A stretch of DNA of 64,000 nucleotides from Paenibacillus sp. NAIST15-1 (GTDB lineage: Bacteria > Bacillota > Bacilli > Paenibacillales > Paenibacillaceae). A model generated the notes under the pieces. The model searched no databases and had not been told where the DNA came from. It worked only from the letters and a program-made list of their open reading frames with translations. A program made the translations under genes and the position numbers. Where the stretch lies: the NCBI RefSeq assembly GCF_001894745.1, contig NZ_BBYF01000010.1:124001-188000 (forward strand), in the 5' to 3' direction. Of this stretch, positions 33,517-44,940 are shown piece by piece. Each line of letters opens with the position of its first letter. The stretch's first letter is position 1.

Positions 33517-35052
33517 ATGGAAATGAACCGAAGCAAACGAAATTGGACGATAGCAGCGCTGCTGTTAAGCATATTCCTGTCGTCCTTGGATCAAACAATT
33601 GTATCTACTGCACTGCCTTCCATTGTTCAGAAAATTGGTGGGCTAGATGTTGTATCATGGGTATTCACGATTTACATGCTGGCATCAACAGCGATCATGC
33701 CGGTAGTGGGAAAGCTGTCCGATATGTACGGGCGCAAGCGATTTTATATAGCAGGATTGGCCCTGTTCACGGGAGGCTCACTGCTATGTGGGCTCGCAAC
33801 TTCAATGACGCAGCTTATCGTCTTTCGAGGAATTCAGGGACTAGGAGCTGGTTTCCTCATGCCGATTACGTTCACGCTTATTTTTACGATTATTCCGCAG
33901 GAACGTACAGGCAAATTCCAAGCTCTCTTCATGGGGGTATTTGCGCTCTCTTCTGTCGTTGGGCCGACAATTGGCGCTTTTATTACGGACCAACTCAACT
34001 GGCATTGGAACTTCTTCGTGAATATTCCGTTTGGTATCGCAGCCATCTTCATCATGTGCTGGTCATTGGTTGAATCACGCGCTAATTCAGGCAAGCCGAA
34101 GGTGGATTATGCTGGCGCGCTGCTTCTTATTGTGACAACTGTGATTCTCTTGTTAGCATTCAAGCTGGCGGGTGAGGATTATGCTTGGGGGTCGTGGGAA
34201 GTACTGCTTATGCTGCTAGGTGGGGCACTGGCACTGGTTCTATTTATCGAGATCGAGCTGCGGGCATCTGAGGCCATTATCCCTCTTCACTTATTCCGCA
34301 ATCGGACGATTGCTGGCGTTTCGCTAGCTTCCTTTGTTCAAGGGATGATTATGTATGGTGCTTTGCTCTACATTCCATTTTTCATTCAGGCGGGGCTTGG
34401 GGGAAACGTGAAGGATGCGGGGAATGCGCTAACGCCGATGATGTTCTCGGTTATGGTTGGTACTGTACTGGGAACAATGCTGATGAAGCGGCTCAGTTGG
34501 AGGGGATCGGTGCTGCTCGCGTCAAGTCTTATGGGAATGAGTGCATTCTTATTTACGACTCTGCCGCTTGACGTAAATATGTGGTATGTTAGGGGAAATA
34601 CAGCCTTAATAGGTGTCGGGATTGGAATCCTTATGCCGAATGCGCAGACGGCTGCAACACTTACTGCACCTGAACGATACAGAGGAGTCGCTACCTCGAT
34701 GGTTACCTTCTTTCGTACGATTGGCGGTGTGCTTGGAGCGTCTATCATGGCGGCCATTGTAAATCAGCATCTGGCAACAGAAATTCAGCGTCAGGCTTCG
34801 GTTTTGCAGCTGGATTCGGCAGTACTGGATAAGTTGAGCAATGCGCAAATGCTGATTGGGTCGACATCGCTGTTACCAGACCATGCAGCTGCAGCATTAA
34901 GAGCGTCGCTCGTCGCTTCCATTCACTCCGGCTTCTGGCTGCTGGTTATAGCTGCCGCCCTAGTTCTGCCGATGGGTCTCTTGATGGGGAATGAACGGTT
35001 TCATGCGGCAAATGCTGTGCAGTCGAAGTATTCGGATCATACATCTGTATAG
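33517..35052 (+). CDS. MFS multidrug exporter, DHA2 (14-helix) family
   Basis: A 511-residue major-facilitator exporter with about 14 membrane helices. It carries the DHA2 motifs LDQTIVSTALPSI at the N-terminus, GKLSDMYGRKRFY after helix 2 and the antiporter motif in VVGPTIGAFITDQLNW. It probably uses the proton gradient to expel organic compounds; the substrate is unknown. ATG 33517 follows GAAAGGAAC. A TetR-family gene lies downstream on the same strand, so the exporter may belong to its regulon. A hairpin with A-T-rich flanks lies upstream at about 33341-33366. Confidence 0.92.
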   Translation: MEMNRSKRNWTIAALLLSIFLSSLDQTIVSTALPSIVQKIGGLDVVSWVFTIYMLASTAIMPVVGKLSDMYGRKRFYIAGLALFTGGSLLCGLATSMTQLIVFRGIQGLGAGFLMPITFTLIFTIIPQERTGKFQALFMGVFALSSVVGPTIGAFITDQLNWHWNFFVNIPFGIAAIFIMCWSLVESRANSGKPKVDYAGALLLIVTTVILLLAFKLAGEDYAWGSWEVLLMLLGGALALVLFIEIELRASEAIIPLHLFRNRTIAGVSLASFVQGMIMYGALLYIPFFIQAGLGGNVKDAGNALTPMMFSVMVGTVLGTMLMKRLSWRGSVLLASSLMGMSAFLFTTLPLDVNMWYVRGNTALIGVGIGILMPNAQTAATLTAPERYRGVATSMVTFFRTIGGVLGASIMAAIVNQHLATEIQRQASVLQLDSAVLDKLSNAQMLIGSTSLLPDHAAAALRASLVASIHSGFWLLVIAAALVLPMGLLMGNERFHAANAVQSKYSDHTSV

Positions 35053-35095
35053 GCATTCGTAGAATGATTCATTGTGTAAAGGAGGGGGCTCTGCC

Positions 35096-35155
35096 GTGCG
35101 GTTGCTAGTTCCATTAGCTGCTGTTCGTGCAGAGCTGTATGTTTATGTCACCTAG
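35096..35155 (+). CDS. Possible 19-residue leader peptide overlapping the TetR start
   Basis: GTG 35096 is preceded by AAAGGAGGGGGC, the strongest ribosome site in this gap, and opens a 19-codon frame rich in Val and Leu that stops at TAG 35153. The TetR starts (35139, 35145) lie inside it in another frame and have no ribosome site of their own. Translation of the leader could therefore couple translation of the TetR gene. Confidence 0.4.
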   Translation: MRLLVPLAAVRAELYVYVT

Positions 35156-35744
35156 AAATGCGGATCAAAATAAGTTGATTCGGGACGAGCGTAAGGAACA
35201 GATTTTAAGCAGCGCTTTAAAGGTATTTTCCAATAGAGGATTCGTAGCTACCAAGATTAGCGACATTGCAAAGGAAGCTTCTTTGAGTCATGGTCTTGTC
35301 TATCATTATTTTGAGTCGAAGGATGAGATATTCGAAACCTTAGTGGAACGGGCACTGCAATCTTCCGATCAATTGATGCTGATGACGGTGTCGAGTCAAG
35401 GGAATAGCTTGGATCAGATTGCATGGATGACGCAGCAAATTTTAAGTGCGTTCGCGGAGCGCGAAGAGGCCGTGTATTATCATCACATTATGCTGCAAGC
35501 CTCTACGTATCAATCGATGCCGGATTCCGTGAAGTCACAGATGCAGCAATTAACCAGTCCAATGAAGCATATGGTAGGGATAATAGAGGAAGGTCAGCGC
35601 AGGGGTGAGATTCACAGCGGGGATGCCAAGCGGCTGGCTACGCTATATTGGTCCATGATTCAAGGTCTGGCGCTTATGAAGATTGAAGCGGGTGAATATT
35701 TCAGCATGCCTGATTGTGACATGATTGTTCGCATGTTCAAGTAA
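35145..35744 (+). CDS. TetR-family transcriptional regulator
   Basis: A 199-residue TetR regulator. The DNA-binding region has ERKEQILSSALKVFSNRGFV, TKISDIAKEASLSHGLVYHY and FESKDEIFETLV. The C-terminal ligand domain is typical length. The start is uncertain: ATG 35145, ATG 35139 and GTG 35127 are in frame, none with a good ribosome site; 35145 gives the usual MSPR opening. It follows the MFS exporter gene after 92 bases and may repress that exporter. Confidence 0.87.
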   Translation: MSPRNADQNKLIRDERKEQILSSALKVFSNRGFVATKISDIAKEASLSHGLVYHYFESKDEIFETLVERALQSSDQLMLMTVSSQGNSLDQIAWMTQQILSAFAEREEAVYYHHIMLQASTYQSMPDSVKSQMQQLTSPMKHMVGIIEEGQRRGEIHSGDAKRLATLYWSMIQGLALMKIEAGEYFSMPDCDMIVRMFK

Positions 35745-35885
35745 TTTCCCCGCTTGTGATTGGTAATTACTGAATTATTGAATAATAGAATAAGGCTTCA
35801 TAAAGTGATGGAAATATAGGATTTGGAGCTAATGTTTTCACGATTGTTCACAATTGGACAGAAGTCTCTGATTCGTTCGTGAGCG

Positions 35886-35913
35886 TTTACATATCTGCAG
35901 ATTATGATAGTAT
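35886..35913 (+). promoter_or_regulatory. Promoter candidate of deoR
   Basis: -35 TTTACA (35886-35891), 16-base spacer and -10 TAGTAT (35908-35913). The palindrome ATTGTTCACAAT (35843-35854) lies about 32 bases upstream and contains TGTTCA, the word repeated before deoC. Confidence 0.45.
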
Positions 35914-36001
35914 AGGTTCAATGAAGTAAGATTGCGGCTGTCTTGCCTATGCGTGTTGACGGCATATTCATAGAATCATTTCACAAAAGTGGGTTGTAGA
36001 C

Positions 36002-36937
36002 ATGGATCATGACAAACAGCGATTGAGTATTGAAGCGGCAAGATTATATTATTTATCGGATTATAGCCAGATGGACATTGCAGCCAAGTTAGGGGTATCC
36101 CGTCCGACTGTATCCCGGCTGCTGCAATATGCGAAGGAGCAAGGGTTCGTACGGATCGATATTGTCGATCCGCTTGAGGATCTGGACGCATTGGGAGCAC
36201 GACTTAGACATCGGTATGGACTGGATACGGCACTCGTCTGCTATTCGCCGGCGAACGAATACAAGGAAATTCAGAAACATATTAGCAAGCGAGCAGCTGA
36301 GTATTTAGCCGAAACGGTTCAAGATACAGATATTATCGGTGTAACATGGGGACGTACGATGCATGCAGTTGCACAGCAGCTTCAACAGAAGCAGGTTCGA
36401 GGCGTTGAGGTCGTACAGCTCAAGGGAGGCATTAGCCACTCGCATGTGAATACTTATGCGGCGGAGACGGTGAATCTGTTTGCATCAGCCTTTCATACGA
36501 TTGCCCGTTATTTGCCGCTGCCCGTTATATTTGACAGCGTCGCCTTGAAGCAAATGGTGGAGGAGGATCGGCATATCCGCCGAATCATTCAGCTTGGCAA
36601 GCAGGCCAATATTGCGATGTTCACCGTGGGTACGGTGAATGATGATGCATTGTTGTTCCAGCTTGGCTACTTCAGCAGTGAAGAGAAGAAGCTGCTGCAG
36701 AGCAGAGGTGTTGGTGATATATGCTCGCGATTCTTCGATGCGGAGGGCCGCATTTGCAGTGAAGGAATTAATGATCGAACCGTAGGAATTGATTTGTCGG
36801 ATTTGCGAGAGAAGGACAAGTCGATACTTGTAGCAGGGGGACAGCGCAAGATTGATGCGATCCGTGCAGCGCTTGTTGGTAAATATGCCAATATACTCGT
36901 AACCGATCAATTTACGGCGCAAGCATTATTGCAATAA
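36002..36937 (+). CDS. deoR: DeoR, SorC-family repressor of deoxynucleoside catabolism
   Basis: A 311-residue regulator of the SorC/DeoR(Bacillus) family. The N-terminal helix-turn-helix (YSQMDIAAKLGVSRPTVSRL) precedes a sugar-phosphate-binding domain (IIGVTWGRTMHAVAQQL, VVQLKGG). The Bacillus protein is released from DNA by deoxyribose-5-phosphate. It is followed by deoC, cdd, nupC, deoB, deoD and pdp, matching its role. The start ATG 36002 has only a weak ribosome site (GTGGGTTG). A terminator follows at 36964-37019. Confidence 0.92.
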   Translation: MDHDKQRLSIEAARLYYLSDYSQMDIAAKLGVSRPTVSRLLQYAKEQGFVRIDIVDPLEDLDALGARLRHRYGLDTALVCYSPANEYKEIQKHISKRAAEYLAETVQDTDIIGVTWGRTMHAVAQQLQQKQVRGVEVVQLKGGISHSHVNTYAAETVNLFASAFHTIARYLPLPVIFDSVALKQMVEEDRHIRRIIQLGKQANIAMFTVGTVNDDALLFQLGYFSSEEKKLLQSRGVGDICSRFFDAEGRICSEGINDRTVGIDLSDLREKDKSILVAGGQRKIDAIRAALVGKYANILVTDQFTAQALLQ

Positions 36938-36963
36938 TTACCGCTTTGCAGCGACAATGAAAG

Positions 36964-37019
36964 CCCTTAGAGTAGGTACGTGGAGGCGAAGCCCCATATT
37001 CTATTCTGAGGGATTTTTT
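36964..37019 (+). terminator. Terminator after deoR
   Basis: CCCTTAGAGTAG (36964-36975) pairs, with two G-T wobbles, to CTATTCTGAGGG (37001-37012), followed by ATTTTTT. Confidence 0.7.
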
Positions 37020-37029
37020 ATGCGCTTTT

Positions 37030-37121
37030 TGTTCAAAATATTGTAAGAAAGCTGTTCATAATATTGTAATGAACAAAATTTCTGAGCAAGCTTTACATCT
37101 GTTCAGACCGCATGATATGAT
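37030..37121 (+). promoter_or_regulatory. deo operon promoter with DeoR-type operators
   Basis: Two direct repeats of TGTTCA-N6-ATTGTAA type (37030-37046 and 37053-37069) are 23 bases apart. The second starts a perfect 7-base inverted repeat, TGTTCAT (37053-37059) N9 ATGAACA (37069-37075). A third TGTTCA (37100-37105) is inside the promoter, which has -35 TTTACA (37092-37097) and -10 TATGAT (37116-37121), spacer 18. Multiple half-sites fit cooperative DeoR repression with DNA looping. Confidence 0.7.
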
Positions 37122-37185
37122 ACCCATGAAATCAATATTACATTTGTTAAATGGATATGACACAAGAATATAAGGGGTGTGCAGC

Positions 37186-37851
37186 ATGAGCATAGCACGT
37201 ATGATTGACCATACGATGTTGAAGGCAGACGCTGTTCAAGCGGATATTGCCAAGCTGGTTGAGGAAGCGAAGCAGTATCAATTCGCTTCAGTGTGCGTTA
37301 ACCCGACTTGGGTGGCTTACTGTGCAGAGCAGCTTGCTGGTACAGAAGTTAAGGTATGTACGGTTATTGGATTCCCACTCGGTGCATCTACATCTGCCGT
37401 TAAGGCATTGGAGACGCAAGATGCGATTGCTAATGGTGCAACCGAAGTCGATATGGTTATTAATATTGGAGAGCTGAAGGCCGGCAACGATGAATTCGTA
37501 CTGAAGGACATCGAGGCGGTTGTGAAAGCGGCTTCAGGCAAAGCGCTCGTTAAGGTCATTATTGAGACTTGCCTGCTTACTGATGAGCAGAAGGTTCGCG
37601 CTTGTGAACTGGCTGTGAAGGCAGGAGCTGACTTCGTGAAGACATCTACAGGCTTCTCGACAGGCGGTGCGACTCGTGAAGATGTAGCACTTATGCGCAA
37701 GACGGTTGGCCAGCAGACAGGTGTGAAGGCTTCTGGCGGTGTTCGCAGCTTGGAAGATGTGAACAACATGATTGAAGCGGGAGCAACTCGAATTGGAGCA
37801 AGCTCTGGCGTCAGCATCATGAATGGCATTACATCGACATCTTCTTATTAA
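37186..37851 (+). CDS. deoC: Deoxyribose-phosphate aldolase
   Basis: Cleaves 2-deoxyribose-5-phosphate to glyceraldehyde-3-phosphate and acetaldehyde. A class I aldolase of 221 residues: [14 protein letters not shown], then the Schiff-base Lys in [14 protein letters not shown], and [10 protein letters not shown]. The start ATG 37186 follows AAGGGGTG; GTG 37177 is in frame but part of that site. First gene of the deo operon, with a long intercistronic hairpin to the next gene. Confidence 0.95.
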   Translation: MSIARMIDHTMLKADAVQADIAKLVEEAKQYQFASVCVNPTWVAYCAEQLAGTEVKVCTVIGFPLGASTSAVKALETQDAIANGATEVDMVINIGELKAGNDEFVLKDIEAVVKAASGKALVKVIIETCLLTDEQKVRACELAVKAGADFVKTSTGFSTGGATREDVALMRKTVGQQTGVKASGGVRSLEDVNNMIEAGATRIGASSGVSIMNGITSTSSY

Positions 37852-38334
<483 letters not shown>

Positions 38335-38433
38335 ATCAAAGATAGAAATCACGTTCGATTTGAAAGCGGTAACAAGGTGCTCTAAATCATTTTTAAGAAA
38401 TCGATGCATGCTCTAGCATGGGGGGAACTTTAC

Positions 38434-39612
38434 ATGAAATTTGTAATTGCGATCATTGGTCTGCTGGCTGTATTCGGACTCACATATATCGCAAGTAAGG
38501 ATCGACGCAACATTCGCTATCGTCCATTGGCCATAATGGTCGTGTTGCAGGCAATTCTGGCATTTGTGTTGTTGAATACAAGTGTCGGGGAAGTGATAAT
38601 CGGCAAATTTGCTAAAGTTTTTGAATCATTGCTCGGTTATGCAGCCGAAGGCATTAACTTTGTGTTTGGCGGAATCGTGAATGATATTCAAGGAACTCAA
38701 TTTTTCTTAAACGTTTTGCTGCCGATTGTTTTTATTTCCGCCTTGATTGGTATTTTGCAATACACGAAAATCTTGCCGTTCATTATTAAGTACATCGGTC
38801 TTGGATTGAGCAAGGTTAACGGTATGGGTAAGCTGGAATCATACAACGCAGTAGCATCTGCAATTCTGGGTCAGTCCGAAGTATTTATTTCGGTGAAAAA
38901 GCAAATTGGATTGCTGCCGGAGCGCCGTTTATATACACTTTGTGCTTCTGCGATGTCGACAGTATCGATGTCCATTGTCGGTGCTTATATGACAATGATT
39001 CAGCCTAAATATGTAGTAACTGCGCTTGTATTGAACCTATTTGGCGGATTTATTATCGCTTCGATTTTGAATCCATATAAGGTATCGAAGGAAGAAGATA
39101 TCTTGGAAGTACAAGAAGAGCATAAGCAATCGTTCTTCGAAATGCTGGGCGAATACATTATGGACGGCTTCAAGGTCGCGATTACTGTTGCTGCGATGCT
39201 GATCGGTTTCGTTGCCTTGATTGCACTTATCAACGGCATCTTCGGCAGTATCTTCGGAATTTCATTCCAAGAAGTGCTTGGGTATGTGTTCGCACCATTC
39301 GCATTCCTGATGGGGGTACCTTGGAAGGAAGCGGTCGATGCGGGAAGCATTATGGCAACGAAGATGGTAGCGAACGAATTCGTCGCGATGCTGGATCTTG
39401 GCAAGCTAGCTCTGTCTGAGCGTACTACAGGTATCGTATCTGTATTCTTGGTATCGTTCGCGAACTTCTCCTCGATCGGCATCATTTCTGGTGCGGTGAA
39501 GGGACTTCATGAAAAGCAGGGCAACGTAGTGGCACGCTTCGGTCTTCGCTTGCTGTACGGCGCTACTATGGTAAGCGTATTGTCTGCGATTGTTGCAGGT
39601 ATTTTCCTATAA
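38434..39612 (+). CDS. nupC: Concentrative nucleoside transporter, NupC type
   Basis: Membrane transporter of 392 residues, of the CNT family, which imports nucleosides with proton or sodium symport. Eight or more hydrophobic helices are visible; family blocks are [33 protein letters not shown] and a C-terminal [17 protein letters not shown]. The start ATG 38434 has GGGGGGAAC upstream. Between cdd and nupC are about 100 bases with no obvious terminator. Confidence 0.93.
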   Translation: MKFVIAIIGLLAVFGLTYIASKDRRNIRYRPLAIMVVLQAILAFVLLNTSVGEVIIGKFAKVFESLLGYAAEGINFVFGGIVNDIQGTQFFLNVLLPIVFISALIGILQYTKILPFIIKYIGLGLSKVNGMGKLESYNAVASAILGQSEVFISVKKQIGLLPERRLYTLCASAMSTVSMSIVGAYMTMIQPKYVVTALVLNLFGGFIIASILNPYKVSKEEDILEVQEEHKQSFFEMLGEYIMDGFKVAITVAAMLIGFVALIALINGIFGSIFGISFQEVLGYVFAPFAFLMGVPWKEAVDAGSIMATKMVANEFVAMLDLGKLALSERTTGIVSVFLVSFANFSSIGIISGAVKGLHEKQGNVVARFGLRLLYGATMVSVLSAIVAGIFL

Positions 39613-39621
39613 CTATATTCA

Positions 39622-39651
39622 CAACGTCCACTTCTGGTTAAGTGGACGTTG
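39622..39651 (+). other. Intercistronic hairpin between nupC and deoB
   Basis: Perfect 12-base arms CAACGTCCACTT (39622-39633) and AAGTGGACGTTG (39640-39651) with a 6-base loop and no T run. As with the hairpin after deoC, an mRNA-stability role is likelier than termination. Confidence 0.6.
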
Positions 39652-39686
39652 TAAGCATCTAAATCAGCTTGGGAAAGGGGAACGAC

Positions 39687-40871
39687 ATGATGACAACATT
39701 CAAAAGGATTCATCTTATCGTTATGGACTCGGTAGGCATCGGTGAAGCGCCTGATGCGGCACAATTCGATGATGTAGGCTCAGATACACTCGGGCATATC
39801 GCACAGGAATGCGGAGGGCTGAACATGCCTAATATGGCTGCACTCGGCTTGTCCAATATTCGTTCGATTCCTGGCATAGAGGTGGCCGAACGTCCCCTAG
39901 GCTATTATGGCAAAATGCAAGAAACCTCCCGCGGCAAAGATACAATGACTGGACATTGGGAGATCATGGGGCTGTATATTGATACTCCATTCCGCGTGTT
40001 TCCGGATGGATTCCCAGCGGAACTGATTGAACGCATTGAGGCGAAGACGGGACGCAAGGTAATCGGCAACAAGCCGGCAAGCGGAACCGAAATTATCGAT
40101 GAGCTCGGTGAAGAGCATGTGAAGACAGGCGCTCTCATTATTTATACTTCTGCGGATTCTGTACTACAAATTGCAGCGCATGAAGAGGTAGTTCCATTGA
40201 AGGAGCTGTACGAGATTTGTGAGTTCTGTCGCGAAATTACTCGTGATGACCCTTACATGCTTGGACGAATTATTGCTCGTCCATTTGTAGGGGAGCCTGG
40301 GAACTTCACGCGTACGTCGAACAGACATGATTATGCCTTGAAGCCATTTGGCCGCACAACAATGAATGAGCTGCAGGATCAAGGCTACGATGTGATCGCA
40401 TTAGGCAAAATTTCAGATATTTATGATGGCGAAGGAATTACACAAGCAATTCGAACAAAGTCTAATATGGACGGCATGGATAAATTTATCGCGACACTGG
40501 ATGAGCCATTCAAGGGATTAAGTTTCATAAATCTCGTTGACTTCGATGCATTGTACGGACATCGCCGCGATCCAGCGGGTTACGGACGTGCGCTAGAGGA
40601 ATATGATGCTCGGCTGCCTGAAGTATTTGCGAAGATGACGGATGAGGATCTGCTCCTCATTACAGCAGACCATGGCAATGATCCAACGTACAAAGGCACT
40701 GACCATACTAGGGAGTACGTTCCACTGATTGCATATTCACCGCGCTTTGTAGATGGAGGCAAGGAGCTTCCACTTCGTGGAACATTTGCAGATATCGCGG
40801 CAACGGTTGCTGAGAACTTTGCAGTTGCGGCACCAGCGTATGGCAAGAGCTTTTTATCTGATTTGAAATAA
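39687..40871 (+). CDS. deoB: Phosphopentomutase
   Basis: Alkaline-phosphatase-superfamily mutase of 394 residues that interconverts (deoxy)ribose-1- and 5-phosphates, linking the phosphorylases to DeoC. Metal-site segments are [25 protein letters not shown] (with the phospho-acceptor Thr) and [19 protein letters not shown]. The start ATG 39687 follows AAAGGGG; another ATG is next to it. Confidence 0.95.
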   Translation: MMTTFKRIHLIVMDSVGIGEAPDAAQFDDVGSDTLGHIAQECGGLNMPNMAALGLSNIRSIPGIEVAERPLGYYGKMQETSRGKDTMTGHWEIMGLYIDTPFRVFPDGFPAELIERIEAKTGRKVIGNKPASGTEIIDELGEEHVKTGALIIYTSADSVLQIAAHEEVVPLKELYEICEFCREITRDDPYMLGRIIARPFVGEPGNFTRTSNRHDYALKPFGRTTMNELQDQGYDVIALGKISDIYDGEGITQAIRTKSNMDGMDKFIATLDEPFKGLSFINLVDFDALYGHRRDPAGYGRALEEYDARLPEVFAKMTDEDLLLITADHGNDPTYKGTDHTREYVPLIAYSPRFVDGGKELPLRGTFADIAATVAENFAVAAPAYGKSFLSDLK

Positions 40872-40912
40872 TTCGGATTTGAAATAATTCATCATACTGG
40901 AGGAACATAACT

Positions 40913-41620
40913 ATGAGTGTACACATTGGAGCGAAACAAGGCGACGTTGCAGAAACGATATTGTTGCCAGGAGATCCATTGCGTGCGAAATATATCGCAG
41001 AAACGTACTTGGAGGATATTACTTGCTATAACGAGGTTCGCGGGATGCTCGGCTTCACGGGAACTTACAAAGGCAAGCGCATCTCCGTACAAGGTACGGG
41101 CATGGGGGTTCCAACAACAAGCATTTATGTAAATGAGCTGATCAATGAGTACGGTGTGAAGAACTTGTTCCGTGTAGGTACTTGCGGTGCGATGCAGAAG
41201 GACGTTCATGTGCGTGATGTCGTGCTTGCTCAAGCAACTTGTACAGATTCCAGCATGAACCGTCATGTCTTCGGTGGATATGACTACTCTCCAATCGCCA
41301 GCTTCTCCTTGCTGAAGGGGGCTTATGAGAATGCGGTTGCGAAGGGAATGAACGTTCATGTCGGCAACATCTTCACTTCCGACATGTTCTACCGCGATGA
41401 CAAGTCTGTTGTTCAGAAGCTGATGGATTATGGCGTATTGGCCGTGGAAATGGAAACAACGGCTCTGTACACACTGGCTGCGAAATATGGTGTGAATGCA
41501 TTGACAATCTTAACAGTTAGTGACCACTTGCTGACAGGTGAGGAAACGACATCGCAAGAGCGTCAAACAACGTTCAATGACATGATGGAAGTGGCACTGG
41601 AGACAGCTATTTCGCTGTAA
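40913..41620 (+). CDS. deoD: Purine-nucleoside phosphorylase, hexameric DeoD type
   Basis: Phosphorylase of 235 residues that cleaves purine (deoxy)nucleosides. Conserved parts are [35 protein letters not shown] and [20 protein letters not shown] 40913 is preceded by CTGGAGGAAC. It lies 41 bases after deoB and is placed in the operon before the pyrimidine enzyme. Confidence 0.96.
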   Translation: MSVHIGAKQGDVAETILLPGDPLRAKYIAETYLEDITCYNEVRGMLGFTGTYKGKRISVQGTGMGVPTTSIYVNELINEYGVKNLFRVGTCGAMQKDVHVRDVVLAQATCTDSSMNRHVFGGYDYSPIASFSLLKGAYENAVAKGMNVHVGNIFTSDMFYRDDKSVVQKLMDYGVLAVEMETTALYTLAAKYGVNALTILTVSDHLLTGEETTSQERQTTFNDMMEVALETAISL

Positions 41621-41750
41621 GTAGTTTTGTCATTAGCAACAAGCAAAGGCGTTTATAGGGTTGGCATTATAGTGAATTCGTTTTTGGTTAAGAATGATGA
41701 ACGAACCTGCGTTCAAGCATATATCCAATGGAGAGCGAGGAGAATCAACG

Positions 41751-43052
41751 ATGAGAATGGTGGATCTGATTGCGAAGAAGCGTGACGGCAAGGAACTGAC
41801 GACAGAGGAAATTAACTTTGTTATTGATGGCTATACCAAGGGTGATATCCCGGATTATCAAGTCAGTGCATTTGCGATGGCCATTTATTTTCAAGATATG
41901 ACGGAGCGGGAACGGGCTGATTTGACGATGGCCATGGTCAACTCCGGTGAAACGATTGATCTCTCAGCAATTGAGGGCGTTAAGGTGGATAAGCATTCAA
42001 CTGGCGGTGTTGGCGATACGACGACGCTTGTACTCGCCCCTCTAGTTGCTGCATTGGATATTCCGGTAGCCAAGATGTCAGGCCGTGGGCTTGGCCATAC
42101 AGGCGGTACGATTGATAAGCTCGAGGCAATCGAAGGCTTCCATGTGGAAATTACGAAGGACGAGTTCGTAAACCTAGTCAACAACCATAAAATTGCGGTA
42201 ATCGGTCAGACAGGCAACTTAACGCCTGCGGACAAGAAGTTGTATGCCCTGCGTGACGTTACAGCAACTGTCAATTCCATTCCGCTTATTGCAAGCTCCA
42301 TTATGAGCAAGAAGATTGCAGCAGGTTCCGATGCCATCGTGCTCGATGTGAAGACTGGAGCAGGGGCCTTCATGAAGACGGCTGAGGATGCGAAGGAATT
42401 GGCGCATGCAATGGTCAGCATCGGCAACAATGTCGGTCGCAAGACGATGGCTGTTATATCCGATATGAGCCAACCGCTCGGACGTGCAATCGGCAACTCG
42501 CTTGAAGTACAGGAAGCGATTGATACACTGCGTGGACATGGCCCTGAGGATCTGGAAGAGCTGTGCTTCGCGCTTGGCAGACAGATGGTATTCCTTGCTG
42601 GCAAGGCGTCCTCCTTGGAAGAGGCGGAAGAGAAGCTGAAGGAAGTCATCACGAACGGCAAAGCGTTGGAGAAGTTCAAGGAATTCATCGCGAACCAAGG
42701 CGGCAATCCAGAGGTCGTCGACGATCCGAACAAGCTGCCGCAGGCTGCTTACAAGATCGAAGTTCCTGCTAAGGAAGACGGCGTAGTGGCAGAAATCGTC
42801 GCTGACGAGATTGGTACAGCAGCGATGCTGCTTGGCGCTGGCCGCGCAACGAAGGAGTCCGAGATCGATCTTGCTGTAGGCTTGATGCTGAACAAGAAGG
42901 TTGGGGATGCGGTTAAGGCAGGCGAGTCCTTGGTAACGATTCATGCAAATCGTGAGAACGTGGATGACGTCATTGCGAAGATTTATGAGAACATTCGGAT
43001 TAGCGACCATGCAGAGGCACCAGTGCTTGTCCATGATATCGTAACGGAATAA
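41751..43052 (+). CDS. pdp: Pyrimidine-nucleoside phosphorylase
   Basis: Phosphorylase of 433 residues acting on thymidine and (deoxy)uridine. Signature blocks are [36 protein letters not shown] and [10 protein letters not shown]. Start ATG 41751 has GCGAGGAG upstream; an in-frame ATG about 57 bases earlier has none. It is the last gene of the operon and a strong terminator follows. Confidence 0.95.
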   Translation: MRMVDLIAKKRDGKELTTEEINFVIDGYTKGDIPDYQVSAFAMAIYFQDMTERERADLTMAMVNSGETIDLSAIEGVKVDKHSTGGVGDTTTLVLAPLVAALDIPVAKMSGRGLGHTGGTIDKLEAIEGFHVEITKDEFVNLVNNHKIAVIGQTGNLTPADKKLYALRDVTATVNSIPLIASSIMSKKIAAGSDAIVLDVKTGAGAFMKTAEDAKELAHAMVSIGNNVGRKTMAVISDMSQPLGRAIGNSLEVQEAIDTLRGHGPEDLEELCFALGRQMVFLAGKASSLEEAEEKLKEVITNGKALEKFKEFIANQGGNPEVVDDPNKLPQAAYKIEVPAKEDGVVAEIVADEIGTAAMLLGAGRATKESEIDLAVGLMLNKKVGDAVKAGESLVTIHANRENVDDVIAKIYENIRISDHAEAPVLVHDIVTE

Positions 43053-43067
43053 ATTTAGGTTCAGTGG

Positions 43068-43115
43068 AGAGCAGGATGCAGGCGGATGCCTTGCAGCCTG
43101 CTCTTTTTCTTTTTC
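43068..43115 (+). terminator. Terminator of the deo operon
   Basis: GAGCAGG (43069-43075) pairs with CCTGCTC (43097-43103); an inner stem TGCA...TGCA extends it. Two T runs, TTTTT and TTTTT, follow. Confidence 0.85.
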
Positions 43116-43269
43116 ATGCAGATTTTTCTACATGGATCAGAAATAATGGGGGTATACATCTTATCAAATAACGTTAACGCCTATCACTTCGCACAATACG
43201 TACCCGGCATGGATAGGGGAATTGAAATCATGCTATCATGAACTAAATAATATCGTAAGGGGGAGCTGC

Positions 43270-43965
43270 ATGAGATATTTTCCGCTCGGGGATTCAGCGG
43301 TTGTCGTGGAATTTGGTACCCTCATCGGGCAGACTGCACATGAGCAAGTTCGGTTGTTGTCACTCTACCTTGACGAACATCCGATGCAAGGGATGATTGA
43401 ATATGTCCCTTCTTATACGACTGTAACCGTATTTTATAATCCGAGTCTGCTGCGGTATGATGAGGCACAAGCGCGGCTGGAAATTGCTGTTGCTCAATCG
43501 CTACATATGAAGCTTGAATGCAATATTCGAACTGTCGACATACCGGTATGCTATGGTGGGAGCTTCGGTCCTGATTTGAATGAAGTCGCCGCGATTAACC
43601 AGCTGTCACCGGATGAGGTTATTCACATTCACAGCAGCGGGGAATATATAGTCTATTTGCTAGGGTTTGCGCCAGGTTTTCCGTTTCTGGGAGGAATGTC
43701 GAAGCGGATTGCCGCACCAAGGCGTTCCACTCCACGGCTTGCGATTCCATCAGGTACAGTAGGGATTGCCGGCATGCAAACGGGAGTATATCCAATCGTC
43801 ACGCCCGGCGGCTGGCAGTTGATCGGTCGGACACCCGTGCCGTTATTTCGTCCGGATATGAATCCTCCAACCCTGCTAAGAGCAGGGGATAGAATACGTT
43901 TTTTGCCTATTACAGAAGAAGAATACGCGAAATGGGAGGAGCGCGGGTCATGTGTATCCGGGTAA
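43270..43965 (+). CDS. pxpB: 5-oxoprolinase subunit B (KipI-like)
   Basis: Subunit of ATP-dependent 5-oxoprolinase PxpABC, 231 residues. The KipI fold is shown by YFPLGDSAVVVEFG at the start, GFAPGFPFLGGM and PRLAIPSGTVGIAG. Some KipI relatives also inhibit a sporulation kinase. Start ATG 43270 follows AAGGGGGAGC. Its end overlaps pxpC by 16 bases. The complex turns 5-oxoproline (pyroglutamate) into glutamate. Confidence 0.92.
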   Translation: MRYFPLGDSAVVVEFGTLIGQTAHEQVRLLSLYLDEHPMQGMIEYVPSYTTVTVFYNPSLLRYDEAQARLEIAVAQSLHMKLECNIRTVDIPVCYGGSFGPDLNEVAAINQLSPDEVIHIHSSGEYIVYLLGFAPGFPFLGGMSKRIAAPRRSTPRLAIPSGTVGIAGMQTGVYPIVTPGGWQLIGRTPVPLFRPDMNPPTLLRAGDRIRFLPITEEEYAKWEERGSCVSG

Positions 43966-44927
43966 AATCGGCGGGCATGCTGACAACGGTTCAGGATCTC
44001 GGTCGCTTTGGGTTACAAAAGTACGGTGTACTAACAAGTGGCGCAATGGATGGGATCGCACTCAGGCTGGCGAACTTGCTGGCAGGCAATGAAGAGGCCG
44101 CAGCAGCTTTAGAGATTACGTTGCTTGGGCCGCAGCTTATATTTGAAAAGGGCGCCGTAATCGCTCTAGCGGGGGGCAACTTGTCTCCTAGCATTGATGG
44201 AATGAGCATTCCGCTATGGCGTCCCGTATATGTTCCTGCAGGAAGCACATTACAATTCGGGAGAACTGTATCGGGCTGCAGAACCTATCTGGCAATAAGC
44301 GGCGGGATATCCGTCCCGGAAGCGATGGGTAGTCGCAGCACTTATTTACGGGCAGGAATAGGTGGATTGCATGGTCGAGCGCTTGAAGCTGGAGATGTGC
44401 TGGAGATGGGAGAAGCTGCCGAACCGTTCAAGTTATGTTCCCTTGAAACGATTGTCATGCCATGGGGAGCCAGCTTTGCGATTCGTCCTGCTTACAAAGA
44501 AAATCCGGTGCTTCGCGTCGTCCGTGGTCCTGAATTCGATACATTCAGTGAAGAAAGCAAGCATCGATTATGGACGGAGCCATTCCGCGTTACGACGCAG
44601 TCGGACAGAATGGGCTACCGCCTCGCAGATGTACCGCTGGCTGTGGCAGAACCTATTGACATGATATCGTCTGCCGTTAGCACAGGCACGATTCAAGTAC
44701 CGCCGGAAGGCAATCCGATCGTGTTGTTGGCGGATCGACAAACGGTCGGTGGATATCCGCGAATCGCTCATGTAATTAGTGTGGATTTGCCGCTCATCGC
44801 CCAAGTGAGACCAGGCGGGTATATTCGATTTGCAGAGGTTACACAAGAAGAAGCACAGGACTTGTATGTGAAGCGGGAACAAGAGATTGCCCAATTCCGG
44901 CAGGGACTATCCCTGCGGATTCGTTAG
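43950..44927 (+). CDS. pxpC: 5-oxoprolinase subunit C (KipA-like)
   Basis: A 325-residue subunit with the KipA/urea-amidolyase C-terminal fold: [31 protein letters not shown] and [20 protein letters not shown]. The start at ATG 43950 is chosen because GGAGGAGC precedes it; ATG 43932 is an alternative adding six residues. It works with PxpB on the ATP-dependent step while PxpA supplies ring opening. Confidence 0.92.
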   Translation: MCIRVKSAGMLTTVQDLGRFGLQKYGVLTSGAMDGIALRLANLLAGNEEAAAALEITLLGPQLIFEKGAVIALAGGNLSPSIDGMSIPLWRPVYVPAGSTLQFGRTVSGCRTYLAISGGISVPEAMGSRSTYLRAGIGGLHGRALEAGDVLEMGEAAEPFKLCSLETIVMPWGASFAIRPAYKENPVLRVVRGPEFDTFSEESKHRLWTEPFRVTTQSDRMGYRLADVPLAVAEPIDMISSAVSTGTIQVPPEGNPIVLLADRQTVGGYPRIAHVISVDLPLIAQVRPGGYIRFAEVTQEEAQDLYVKREQEIAQFRQGLSLRIR

Positions 44928-44940
44928 GAGGGAAAGTACT

